Shown: positions 34,786-46,500 of the stretch, piece by piece
Position numbering within the stretch: the stretch's first letter is position 1
Layout: each line of letters starts with the position of its first letter
Source of the DNA: Hyaloscypha bicolor E
Lineage: Eukaryota > Ascomycota > Leotiomycetes > Helotiales > Hyaloscyphaceae
Length of the DNA stretch: 64,000 bases
NCBI RefSeq assembly: GCF_002865645.1
Contig: NW_020194594.1
Location: 434,001 to 498,000, forward strand
Direction: 5' to 3'
Notes under the pieces: model-generated
The model's database searches: none
Seen by the model: the letters and a program-made list of their open reading frames with translations, nothing else
What the model was told of the DNA's origin: nothing
Made by a program: the position numbers and the translations under genes

Positions 34786-37344
34786 CCCTTATTCCCAAGA
34801 GGCCTGAGAAAACTATAAATAGCTTTATAAATATTTCCCTGAAACTTTCTTGGCTACTAGCTTTCCCCCAAAATTCTTTATAATTACTCTATTATTATAT
34901 TAGATAATAGAATTAAAAATATAGTTTACTAACCTTTCCTAGCTATTACGAAACCGGGCTCTGGGCTTGGAAAGTAAGATAGAGTGGCTCTTAATCCGAG
35001 GATTCTAAACTAAGGAAAGAGGCTTATATATATAGGAGCTTTAGTATTCTAAATACTAGCTAGCCGCATGCATTATTAGTAATTACGTGATACTAAATTT
35101 CCTAGTAAAGCGGCAGAGCATAATACTAGCTAGTTTGCAAATTGCCTCTAGTAATTTCCCCTTATAAAAGTAATATAAATATAATATATATTATCGGATA
35201 TAAAGCTTATCCGATCTCCTAATTAGTTTATAAATCCCAACTTAGCCTCTATTTGCAAATAAATTATTATTCTATAGGCCCAAGAGCTTAGAAAAGTTAA
35301 TCCGATCTTCTGGTTTATTTATAAATTCCTTCTTTGGAATTTTCTGGGTGTTTCTAGTATAAAGCCGGTTCCAAATTCGCAATTACTATTCGGGAAGAGG
35401 GTATTATAAAAAGGCCTCTTTTTTCCTTAACTATAATATTATACCTAGCTTCTCTTTATCCCTTGCCTTCTTTTTTCAAGCCTTCTTCAAGCTCCTTTAA
35501 GCTTCTTTAAACCTTATTTAAGCTTTATTTAAGTCCCTTTCTAATTCCCTCTTTTACTTCTTTATTTATTAAAATAAATACTTCTCTTAGTACTTATTAG
35601 CCTATTACTACCTATTTAGCCAATACTCCTATATCCTTAATTCGCCCTTACTATTTTTAATATTCCAAGAATATTACTAAGTTTCCTAATCTTACTTATA
35701 TTAAGAGTAATAATTACTTAATATATAATTACTACTATTCTAAGAATAAGAAGTATAATCCTATAAGTTATAAATTCCTTCTTTTATTTCTTATTCTAAT
35801 ACTATTCAAGGTTCCTTAAGTATATATAATACGGTTAAACCGCCTTTTTTAAGCCATTAATATATATAAATGTCTTCTCTATTCTTTACCTAAAAGGAAA
35901 AAGGCTATTATTATTATTCTTCTATACTAAACTATATATACTTCTTATATTAAAGCTATTATTCGAGGCTAATAAATTTCCCTAATAATTCAAGGAATAG
36001 ATTAAGTAATTCTTACTAGCTTAGTATAAATATAAAGTACTCTTAATAATATAGTTAATATTCTTTAATATTAAATAAGCTTACTTCTTTCTTATTTCTT
36101 ACTAATAGCTAATAGCTTTATAGGCTAATTTACTACCTATTTCTTAAAAGAATTCTAATAAGAATAATAATAAGAATAATAATAAGAATAATAGAAAATA
36201 GTTATAAGAGTAGGGTATTTATAGAATATAGAAATTAGAGTTTTTAATAATTTTTATATAGTTTTTCCAAAAATAAATATATAGTTTTTTAATAGTTTTC
36301 TAATAAAAACATTTATTTTTTATATTTTTATTTAGCTAATAGTATTATAATATTACTCTTTTCCAAGTATTTTTTATAATTCTTAAGCTATATTCTTTAG
36401 ATTACTTAGTAATTCTTATATATTATCTACTAGTAAGTAGCCTTTCTAATAAATAAGATATTTTCTTTCTTTTCTACTCTCCTTATAGGCTATAATAGAT
36501 TCTATTTCGAATTCCTCTTTGCCCTTAATCTCGACTAGCTCTAGTTCTACTATAATACTAGCTTATAGGTACTATAGTTCTAAAAGAGAAAAATAGAAAA
36601 TATTATAGATCTAATATAATAGTAATAATTCTAAGTAGTATATCTATTTATATATTTCTATAACTTCCAGAATTTTAAAGGAGCCAAAATATCTATTTAC
36701 TAGCTTTATACTAGATTATAACTATTAAATATTCTTTATATAAAGTATAATTTTATTATATATTTTAAATTTCTTATTAATATATTTCTTATTATAATAC
36801 TTTTTCTATATATTTATTACTTCTTACTATTATTTCTCTAATATCTCCTATTTTATTTAAATTCTTTATACTTTTTTATATATTACTAGTACCTCTTTTT
36901 CTAAAATATTATCCTTAATATATAGTTTAATACTAGGATAAAATCTATATAAAATATAGAATAGAAATATTTCTATTATTAAATATATAAAGTTATTATA
37001 TATAAATTCTATAAAAGCAAGCTTTATTATTTAGCTATTTTACTAGTAGCTAATATAGTACTTTAAATATTATTCTAGAGTTTGGTTTAGATTCTTTATT
37101 TATCTATTAGTTTATAGATAAAATACTATATTTAGCTATTATTAAACCTTTAAGTAAAAGTATAGACTTAATTAGAACTTACTTATAAAAATAGATCTTT
37201 TATTAGAGATTATATTTATAGGTATACCAAAGTTTTTAATAATATAATATATAAATAGCTCTACTAGTTTAGGAGCCGAGACTTCCTTAGTAATCGGAAT
37301 ATATTATATTATTTTTATATATCTATTAATAATAACAAGTATAG

Positions 37345-37640
37345 AATTATATACTTTATTATAAAACCTAGAAAAGGGCAATCCCGTAATAAAGTCTATA
37401 GTAATTTCTTGCTATAGCTTAGAGGAAAAGAGAAATAAACTAAATATATTATATAATAGATATTTCTTTACCTTAGTTTATTAATAGATAGGATAAGTTC
37501 TAATATAGTCTTTTATATTCTTTCTTATATTTTATTAGAAGTACTTTCTCTAGAGAATTTCTAATATCTTACTAGTACTAAAATACTTATCTATAGGATT
37601 ATTATAATTAGCTTATAATAATTCTTCTTTAAAAGCCGGC
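37345..37640 (-). pseudogene. Gypsy integrase remnant (zinc domain and start of DDE core)
   Basis: The RIP-altered but readable integrase N-terminal domain (spacing retained, His and Cys ligands changed to Tyr) is followed by the core start TIDFITGLP containing the first catalytic Asp (codon at 37394-37396). All interruptions fit G-to-A or C-to-T changes. Confidence 0.8.
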
Positions 37641-38919
37641 TTATTTAGTATATAGATAATATTTTAATATCTTAATAACCCGGATATATTAAATTCCCAA
37701 ATCTTAATAGCTCTAGTAAAGATCTCCTTTAAGAACTATTTATATTACTAGTATTATATTAATAGATTAAGCCTTTAGTATTATAATAGTAGTTTAAGTA
37801 ATATTTTTCTATTTTTCTTATATATTATTTCGGACCCAGCTATTTATATAACTAGAATTCGTAGTATATACTATTTATAACTAGTTATACTAGTAATAGG
37901 CTCAAGTAGTAATGTCTCTAGTACTACTTTATTACTAAAATAAACTTTCTTTTCGGAATTCTTTAATATTTTACTAATCGAGAAATACCTATTTCTTTTT
38001 TTCTAGGCCTTATATTATAGTATAGTATCCTATTACTATTACCTATAGAGTTCTCTATTCTATATTCTATAGCTTATTATAAAGTATAGGTAATAAAGTA
38101 TTTTTATTTATACCTATTATAAGATCTAGCCTCCTTAATAGCTTATTAGCGGAATTACTATACTCTGGCTAGTATTCTAAGACAAAATTAAAGGCAGCTA
38201 GCTTCTTTACTTATCTTATCTATTAACTATTTAGTTTTTTCTTAGTTATAAAGTATTTCAAGTTATTATAATCTATTTTAATAATAATAGTATACCAGAT
38301 ATATATTAGATAATACTACTAAGTATAAAATACTAGAATAATAGCTAAAAATTCAAAGTTATATATCTTATACCTATTCTTAATTATAGTTATCTTTTTT
38401 AAATAAAAAGTAATAGGATATTACCTGGCTTCCACTTCTTTACTAAAGAGCTAGGAAATTATACTTATAATTACAAATCCTAAAATATTCGTTTCTATAT
38501 AAATCTTTAAAGCTAGATTAAAATAATAAAGAATTAATACTATTATAAATATAATTTATAATTTCCTAAAAGCCTTATCTGTCTTATTTATCTAGCTAAA
38601 CTAATATAGTAGTTTTCTACTAGTTTTTAGTAAATTAGTTAATTCTTTTACTATTCTAGAATATCTATAGATAAACCTCTAGTAAAAGTTAATAAAACCT
38701 AGAAATACTTGGATTTCTCAAATATTATTCTTTAGGGCTAGCTATTCTCTAATAGCTATAATCCGGCTAGCCTCTATTTCTATATTATCTGGGCTAATTA
38801 CAAATTTCAGGAACTTTATTTTTTTTATATTAAACTCGTATTTTACTAAGTTTATAAAAAGCTAGTATTATTATAATTACTTAAATATATATTAAACTAC
38901 TATTATATACTATTCTAGG

Positions 38920-38962
38920 TCCTCTAAATAAATTAAAATATTATTCAGATAAACTATATAAA
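38920..38962 (-). pseudogene. Gypsy reverse transcriptase active-site remnant
   Basis: The minus strand reads IVYLNNILIYLEDLE. Two Asp codons of the YLDD box have become Asn by G-to-A on the coding strand. The downstream LEDLE and surrounding spacing match Ty3/Gypsy reverse transcriptases. Confidence 0.8.
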
Positions 38963-41327
38963 TAGTATCTATAAGGCCTACTAATATATAATTAATATAT
39001 ATCTGAAATATTACCGAAATATTAGATAGTCTAAAAAATATAATATAGTACTTAAAATATTAATAGTATATTCGGAATACCGTTTTCTACTTATTACCTT
39101 TCTATATTTATAACTAATAGTAAGTATTCTTTAAATCTAGCTTTATATATATATTTATTCTATAAAGCCTATTTATTATCTTACTAATAAATAGTAATAG
39201 TATTCGGTTTTTAATAATAATCCTATTTAGATCCCGGTAATTAATATATAGATATAGGCCGCCTTCTTTCTTTAGAATAAATATAATTAGGATACTAGCT
39301 AGACTAGTAAAATAATAAATCTATTTCTTTTCTAAACTAGTATTAAGATATTTCTAAAGAACTTTAAGCTTTCTTTCTAATAAAGTATATATAAAACCAT
39401 ATAGTAATTAGGATCCTGGTTTCAGATTTATATAATATTCTATTATATAATAATTAGGTAATATACTTATAGCTTCTATAAAAAATATTCGGAAAAGATC
39501 CCGATATTTCCTAGAAAATATAGCTATCCCGTTTATAGTAATAGTAATAACTCTTTGGCTATTTATTATAAAATAAATAATTAATAGAAAAATATATATT
39601 TTATATTTTATTATTTTAGTAAACTTCCTAGTATTTAGAACTTTAATCTTCTATAATTAAATCTAGTATCTCTATATTATTTTCCTAAAGAAAATTAGGG
39701 AATTAACCTAATAAAACTATAGAAATTCAAGTATTATATTAATATAATTTAGATCGAAATCATATAATATAAAGTATATATTAGCCTCTCTTTAGTTCCC
39801 TAATATATCCTTAGTAATAACCCCAAAAATATAATCTCTATATAAATAAATCCTTTTTTTTTTAGTAAAAATAAAAGAATTACTCTTAATATTAATAGAA
39901 TACCTATATTTAAGGCTAATTTCCTCTTTATATAATTGGCCTCTATATTCGAATTAACTAATACTTTAATCCTTTACCTATTTTTCCTTATCTTAATAAT
40001 AACCTCAATTATTATTCTCGTTTTAGGGGCCTTACTCTTTATAATATAAATAAATATAATTACTATAGGATATACCCATTTCCCGGCTTTTTTAGTTCTA
40101 GGTATTTATATATCTTATAGCCAGACTTATTATAATTATAGTAAATCGGTTTTCTCTAATTTAGGCAGGTAATAGTATAGTAATCCTCTTTCTAGTAAGT
40201 AAAGCAAGTTATATCCGGTTTTATAGATCCCGATATAAATACTATATTAGATCCTATTACTATACTTTTACTATTCCGGTTATATAAACCTTATAACGGG
40301 AATATACTTCTTTTTTATTTCCCTTTATTATTTCTTTTTTCTTTTCTTTAATTTCCTTTCTTTTATTAACCTATTAGCTTATTATTATATTCCCGTTAAG
40401 TAAACTAATTCAAGTTATTCTCGATCCTTATAGCTATAGAAATAAACTTCTTCTTTTTTTATAAAGTATTTCCTTAGTAATTAATCTCGTCCCGAATCTC
40501 TTGCCTTAAGCTACTAAATAAATCGTCTTGCTCTTATAATAAACCCGTATATCCTAAGTTATCTAATAGGCTATCTAAATAGAATATAAAGCTTTAGATA
40601 CTCTAATCTAGCTACTATTTTATATCCTTAAACTTAGTAAGAATATTATTACTATAGTTCTCCGAATTCAAAATAGAATTCTTTATAAACTTAATAAAGG
40701 TCTCCTAATCCGTAATATTAATACCTACTAATTACTTTCTATATTTCTAGATATCCCTGGCTATATTTTTAAAGCAGGAAATATAATATATAATTTTTAC
40801 TATATTTATAGCCCAGATAATTCTATTATCTTTATACTATTTTAGCTTTGCCTAATAGAAGAAGTCCTAGACTTCCTTAATACTTTTCCCCTTATAAGTT
40901 AGTAATTCTCGGGTTTTTAGAGTCCTATAAACCAAATATACTACCGGTAATATAATAGATTCTATAATAAGTATTCGAATATTCTTAAGATAGTAAATCT
41001 AAATTTCCAGATCCTCTAGATCCTCTCTTTATTATATCTCTACTTCTAACTTAGTAATATAATAACGAGCCGCCGCTAGCTTCTCTATTATTATTATCCT
41101 ACTAGCTAGTTCTAGGGATATCTGAGTTCCACTCTCTTTTCCTAATTAGGCAGTAACTAGAGTAGCTAACTAGGCACTTCCCTGGGTGCCCGACTGGGTT
41201 GCCCTAGTAATAATAGAGGTACTTCTTCTGGTTAATACTCTAGCTATTAGTAGTTTTATTTATTAATAGCTTGACTATTTTATAATAAACTACTTCCCAA
41301 AAGTTAGATTAATTAGAATATAAGGTA

Positions 41328-41621
41328 TGTAATAGCAGGGTAATATATAAGTAGTTAAAGTAAGTAAGTTATAAAGTAATACTTGCAAGTATAACTAATT
41401 CCAAGAATTAATTCTAATAAGAGACTAATTAATATCTCTTCCAAAGCTAGGAGTATCTCTTTATATATTCTCTAGTATTTAGCCAGGTATATAAAGCCCT
41501 TTATTTAATTAGGAAATCCTATATAATCTATATAATTCCAATTATAAGCTATATCCAAAATAGGAAACTAGATCTATAATATCTAATACCTGTCTATATA
41601 CTATTATATATATCTATTATA
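41328..41621 (-). repeat. Gypsy LTR, 5' copy (right)
   Basis: 294 bp, the better preserved of the two LTRs (plus-strand start TGTAATAGCAGGG). Because the element is on the minus strand this copy would contain the promoter. The internal sequence next to it is too altered for a primer-binding site to be named. Confidence 0.88.
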
Positions 41622-43039
41622 TAAAAGTAGTAAAAAAGTCTTTAATTATATAAAGCTTTTTCTAGTTTTTATAAAATAGGAAATTCTTTATAAGATTATT
41701 TTCGTAATTCTAGTAATATTTATTTATATATTCTATTTTTTTAATAAAAATAAGAAATATTTTATATTAGCTATTTTATTTTATATAATTATTTATTAGA
41801 ATTATTTTCTTTATAAGTTCTATTTATTTAGTTATATAAGTAGGTAATTTGCAAATATAAGCTATAATATTATATACTTTACTAAATAGACCTAAAAGCC
41901 TAAACTTAATTCTTTTTCTTTTATTATTACTAATTTCTTAAATCTATTTCTATTATTTATATAATTCAAGTTTCTTTATTTTAACTAATTTAAAAAATAA
42001 AAAAACTTATATTATAAAATTAATAATATAACTAATATAGCGAATTTGTATTTATTATATATTTTATTTAATATTAAACTCTTATTTCTAATATATTTAA
42101 ATTACTTTATAAAGAATTCTATTAATTCTAGTATTATTACCTATAATATTCTAAGCTTTTATATAATATTATAGTTTTCTAGAACTAGAAAAAGAATTAA
42201 GAATTTTTTCTTTCTAAATAGCTATAAACTAGTTTAAAAGTAAGAAGAACCTTTTAATATTTAAACTTATATAAAATAAAATAAATATAAATAGCTAAAA
42301 AATTATTATTTTTTAGAAAAACTCAAATATTTAAAGAAATATAAATATTTAAAATTACTAATTAGAGAACTCGTTATATAATACTCTTATACCGAATCTA
42401 GAATTCTTTAACCTTAATAGAAATAGTAAAGTAAAATATAGGAAATATATCTTTATAAGCTTTATTTAAAAGCTAGTAAAGTATATAGAACTCTAGCTAT
42501 TTTATTATATTATATAAGAGTAATTAAGGCTTCTATAAGAACTCTTTAATTAATTTACTATTTAAGAACTTATAAATTAAACTTTTTTATATTTTCAAGT
42601 TCTTGAATTTAATAATAAAGCTTTTGAATTTATTAAATAATTTTCTCCTGGTTCTTGAAATTAGTAGGCTTAAGAATAATAAGTAAATAATACCTTAGAA
42701 TATACTTTCTGAGATTTCTTATAATAGTAGTATTATATAATAATAGGAAAGAGTTTAATTAATAATATAAATAATAAAATAAAGTTTTATTTTTATTAGG
42801 TAATATATAACGAGAATATTTCCAAATTAGGGAAGTTTTCTTTAAATAGTCCGTAGAAGATATTACTATCTTGAATAGTATAAGGGAATAGTCTGGTTTA
42901 ATTAAAGAAGACATTTTGAAGATATACTTAAGGTAAATTAATTATACGGATAGATAAAAAGTAAGGAAGGGAGCTATAGTAGGGGAACTAGCGGTGGATT
43001 CGCCTATCCCTGTTATTTTCGCCCTACCCCTGCCATTTT

Positions 43040-43139
43040 GGAACGATTGGAACGTTCTATTACCGATATTACCTAATACCAGTCGATACCGGCCGGAACG
43101 TTCCGTGGAATGTTCCAGGGTGGAATATCGCCAAGCCTG
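43040..43139 (-). repeat. hAT right terminal inverted repeat region
   Basis: On the minus strand it reads CAGGCTTGGCGATATTCC, then palindrome-rich DNA (GGAACATTCC, GGAACGTTCC), then GTAATAGAACGTTCC. This copy retains the C residues that are T in the left copy, so the left end has suffered more transition mutation. Confidence 0.8.
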
Positions 43140-43147
43140 GAAGCAGG
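43140..43147 (+). repeat. hAT target site duplication, right (GAAGCAGG)
   Basis: An exact copy of 32559-32566, directly after the right terminal inverted repeat. Confidence 0.85.
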
Positions 43148-43524
43148 TAAAATAACAACAACAGAAACCCTGGCGAAAAGTTTCTCTTCTCTTCCAAACA
43201 CTCAAAAATATAGATTGAGGCCGATAACCTCAACCTAAATCACACTCAATCAAAGAACACGGATGATTTTTTTGATGTTATACTAAGTCAGAAGTCTTCT
43301 CGATACACGTGACGTAGCGTTCTCGCTTCTCTGACATTCGGTTGGGCACCAAAGTGGCTTGGAGCTGAAGATCTCTGCCTTTCTCACAAAAATTGCCTCA
43401 CCTGAATCAAGTATCAAAGGATTAAAAAGAATTCCAGTGACAATTATCCATATACTTCACCCAGGAGATGTAAAGAGTGACAGAGAGAGTTGCTGAAATC
43501 CTGCCGTATCTTGAGCACGTTAGC

Positions 43525-45663
43525 ATGTCGCCTGTGACCACGAGACTTCGATCCTCTTCAGATCTTTATTCCCCTCTAGAAGAGGCAATAGACGAAATTC
43601 GACTTATTGCAATTGAGGCATCGCGTCCCGACGGCCCAGTACAATGCAGGCTCCACAGGGTCTCGTTGAAAGACACTCGAGAAGAGTACTCACGCTTCAT
43701 CAAGTCGGCGGGCGAGGCTGGGAAGTCAGCACGTCAGATTGTTGTCCACTGGGCTCAATCCTGTGGCGCGGAGTATAAAAATCAACCCAACAGCGTCGAC
43801 CAATCGACAGCGTCCAAGCCGTCGCCTACTTCCTGCCGTTTCAACTGGGGTGACTTCGCCGCGCTTTCCTATGTCTGGGGGAACGAACTAGATCGACGAA
43901 ACATCTTAGTGAATGGAATCGTGCTCTCGGTCACAGCAAACCTGGAAGTTGCCCTCCGCGCGTTAGCAGCAAATAACGAATTCCAAGGTTACTACAAGAT
44001 CTGGATCGACGCCATTTGCATTAACCAAATTGATGAGGTCGAGCGCGCAAGCCAGGTCAGTAAGATGAGAGAAATATACAACGGTAGCTGGACAGTCATT
44101 TCCTGGCTTGGAAAAATGGATCGACGGGGAGATATGGGGAAAGCCTTCCGATTTCTACGTAACATGGCTTCACTAACCCTGGAGGAACAAGATCTTGCTC
44201 GAGTTATGACCCAAAGGCCGGGCTTCATTGAAGATAGCTCCTTCTTTGCACTGCACGAAATGATGACTCGACCGTATTGGTCGCGACTCTGGGTCATACA
44301 GGAAGTCATCATGGGTGCCTCATCAACCGTTCTGCGTTGTGGGGTCGATTGGCTAGACTGGAATACTTTCTGTGCAGGAATTGCGGTCCTTTACAATGGA
44401 AATAATTGGAACCTCAAGGATGTTATGCTATTTCAAGAATCTGAAAAGAGGGGACTTCATCGCGACTGTGCTTGGCATACTTTGAGCCTCCATCTTGTTC
44501 ACCAAGACCTCCGCCCCCTTAGCCGATACGAGGACCAGGGAGGAGAGAGATTGGGCTTCCGCCGGCTGTTGGAAATTGCTAGCTCTACTGCTTGCCGGGA
44601 CGTCTGTGATAAAGTGTTTGCTTTGATTGGGATGATGGAGCCAGGTATTGCAAACGAAGTGGTTCGGAATTACGGTTTAGGTTCCCCACGACTATTTGCA
44701 GCAGTTACGAAAGCATTCATTCTCCATTACAATAGCCTGGAGCCCCTGCGGCAGGGAAATCCATGGGGAGAGTGGGAGGCACCAACATGGGCAGCAGATT
44801 GGACTTGGCAAGGTCGTATTCGTTGGTCACGCCCCGAGTCGGACTTCGCGGGTCCACTGTGCAATTCTCTCGATCCGAATCCGAAACCCGATGCTATATA
44901 CAATGCCCACGGTGGTATGCCCGCACGTTATTCGATCGTGGGCAACGATACGATATTGCAATGTGATGGTTTCGTGCTTGACGAGGTTGCTGGACTTGGT
45001 GCGCCTGAGAAGGGATATTTTGCCTGGGCTGAAGGAAGGCTGATACAATGCTTGACGTGGCGAAGCTCATATGGGGATGAGGAAGCGACAGCGAGCGCCT
45101 TGTACAAGGCTCTGCTCGGTGGCAGGATTTTAAAGGGAAGGAGGGCCAAGGACCGACATTCATCGATCTTGAGCCTCCCATCCACCTTTGCGGGTGCCGG
45201 CCCTCAGTTCAAACGCCGAGGGTGGAATTGGCTCGCGGATCAACAGGGTTATTATTTCAAATGGGAAAAATGGCGATATGCAAATGATGGTTTAATGCTC
45301 GGCACAAGGACATTGGGGAGCTACTTCACGGATGTTATCCCGGAAGGTGCCGAGGAGGTGACTTATATGGAGGTTTACTCGACTGTGTGTAGGATGGTCA
45401 TGGAGCGGCGCTTTATGCTTACTACGAAGGGCCACTTTGGCTGGGCACCGGATAATGCTTATGATTATCGCGAGGTGAACCAAGCCAGGGTTGGCGACCT
45501 GATCGCTATCATCTATGGATGCAGTACGCCACTGGTCATTCGGCCGTGTGGAGGCCAATTCCAAATCGTTGGTGAGGCATACGTGGAAGGGTTTATGGAT
45601 GGTGAAGCCGTGGGCCATCTGCATAGCAGTGACTTCCAGATAAAGACATTCTCCTTCTGTTGA
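43525..45663 (+). CDS. HET-domain (heterokaryon incompatibility) protein
   Basis: A single-exon gene of 712 aa. The first in-frame ATG is at 43525; the frame opens 16 codons earlier at a GTG, and an upstream ATG at 43467 is followed at once by a stop. The HET domain is clear: FAALSYVWGN (about residues 111-120), a VTANLEVALRAL helix, the conserved IWIDAICINQIDEVERASQV (about 158-177), MREIYNGS and SWLG. Later landmarks are RPYWSRLWVIQE and SRxLDICDKVFALIG-type text (RDVCDKVFALIGMM). The C-terminal part contains ARVGDLIAIIYGCSTPLVIR and VGEAYVEGFMDGEAV, both common in this family. Such proteins take part in fungal non-self recognition and regulated cell death; which system this one serves is unknown. 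Its start lies only 386 bp from the hAT right end, yet it shows no RIP damage. Confidence 0.93.
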   Translation: MSPVTTRLRSSSDLYSPLEEAIDEIRLIAIEASRPDGPVQCRLHRVSLKDTREEYSRFIKSAGEAGKSARQIVVHWAQSCGAEYKNQPNSVDQSTASKPSPTSCRFNWGDFAALSYVWGNELDRRNILVNGIVLSVTANLEVALRALAANNEFQGYYKIWIDAICINQIDEVERASQVSKMREIYNGSWTVISWLGKMDRRGDMGKAFRFLRNMASLTLEEQDLARVMTQRPGFIEDSSFFALHEMMTRPYWSRLWVIQEVIMGASSTVLRCGVDWLDWNTFCAGIAVLYNGNNWNLKDVMLFQESEKRGLHRDCAWHTLSLHLVHQDLRPLSRYEDQGGERLGFRRLLEIASSTACRDVCDKVFALIGMMEPGIANEVVRNYGLGSPRLFAAVTKAFILHYNSLEPLRQGNPWGEWEAPTWAADWTWQGRIRWSRPESDFAGPLCNSLDPNPKPDAIYNAHGGMPARYSIVGNDTILQCDGFVLDEVAGLGAPEKGYFAWAEGRLIQCLTWRSSYGDEEATASALYKALLGGRILKGRRAKDRHSSILSLPSTFAGAGPQFKRRGWNWLADQQGYYFKWEKWRYANDGLMLGTRTLGSYFTDVIPEGAEEVTYMEVYSTVCRMVMERRFMLTTKGHFGWAPDNAYDYREVNQARVGDLIAIIYGCSTPLVIRPCGGQFQIVGEAYVEGFMDGEAVGHLHSSDFQIKTFSFC

Positions 45664-46500
45664 TATATAATAACCAAACGAGTACATAAGAATTCCCATG
45701 CTGCCTCTAAATCCTTTTTACCGCCAAGTCTTTAAGCTTTTAAGTTATGTAACCCCAGGGCATCCGAATAATAGGTTGAGTTGGGTCGGGTTGAGGAATG
45801 GGTTGGGAGAGAATGACAACACAAACCCTAATAATAATAAATTTCTTCAATCTTTAAACACCCAAACCCCTCCTACCCTGTAAGTTCAAAGACAACTCTC
45901 TCTCTCTCTCTTCCTTATGTGGAATGGAAAACTCGACGCTAGCCTCAAGGAAATGGCAACTGAACCCAGCCTGTACAGAAAGTGAACTCTTAGTTAATGA
46001 GCATTTGTGTTGGTTTGAGGTTCGATACCTGCGTATTGTGGTCGGGGACTGATTGATTTTTGTGAAAATACATGTTCTTGAGAATAGATGCTCCACCTGA
46101 TATTATCTGAAGAGCTCTGCAGTATAGGGTGTAATACCGAACCCAATATTGTATTATTTGTATCCCACTAATCTTGAAGAGTGTCTGTTTGCCGCTAATA
46201 TTACCCGACAACCTCACTCGGTGCCAGCCTCCATTTGCGAGTCTGATTCAGATAATAGTCGAGAGACAGAGGCCTCTAGCTTTTCATTAATATCCATTTA
46301 CTTCTCCGGAATCAAAAGTAGCATATTGCTTTCGTTGGCATCGTAGCTTGGAAACACATTTGTGGGGTTAGAATATTCAAGTCGGTATTGTATACCCTTA
46401 TTTACTCCCTCTTTCTCATGTACTTTATTACTATTTGCTTGATCTCGAATGAATTAAAGAAACAAATATAGAGACTTTGAGCAATCCTTCAAATACCTTA
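45664..46500. other. Intergenic after the HET gene
   Basis: No gene is supported. It contains a CT microsatellite (about 45895-45911) and short AT-rich runs. Composition becomes steadily more AT-rich toward 46.5 kb. Confidence 0.5.

Larger units (their letters stand above)
34475..41621 (-). mobile_element. Ty3/Gypsy LTR retrotransposon, RIP-inactivated
   Basis: Two 294-bp LTRs bound a 6.6-kb interior read on the minus strand. Conserved pol segments survive with RIP substitutions. The reverse transcriptase active site at about 38920-38962 reads IVYLNNILIY where YLDDIL is expected (GAT to AAT twice). The integrase zinc domain at about 37440-37640 reads EELLQANYNN..STSKILEIL..TKVKK with His/Cys changed to Tyr. 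The integrase core at about 37345-37411 reads EITIDFITGLPFSR. Reverse transcriptase precedes integrase in the reading direction, the Gypsy order rather than the Copia order. Stops are abundant, so no functional protein can be made. The 5-bp target duplication is not recognisable (AAATA left, TAAAA right), probably because of mutation. Confidence 0.9.
32567..43139. mobile_element. hAT-type DNA transposon, RIP-degraded, carrying a nested Gypsy element
   Basis: Both ends carry the same 18-bp terminal inverted repeat CAGGCTTGGCGATATTCC (32567-32584; reverse complement at 43122-43139). It is flanked by a perfect 8-bp direct repeat, GAAGCAGG. A second block of 24 bp is also inverted and conserved at 32632-32655 and 43040-43063, with three C-to-T type differences. 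GGAACGTTCC-like palindromes in the right subterminal region may be transposase sites. The full span is 10,573 bp; subtracting the 7,147-bp Gypsy insertion leaves about 3.4 kb, a normal size for an autonomous hAT element. The interior is strongly RIP-like and I could not read a transposase from it. The superfamily call rests on the TIR start (CAGG) and the 8-bp duplication. Confidence 0.8.

Noticed and set aside
42942..43205. 87-codon minus-strand frame across the hAT right end
   Set aside because: It is built from terminal inverted repeat and palindromes; it has no protein features.
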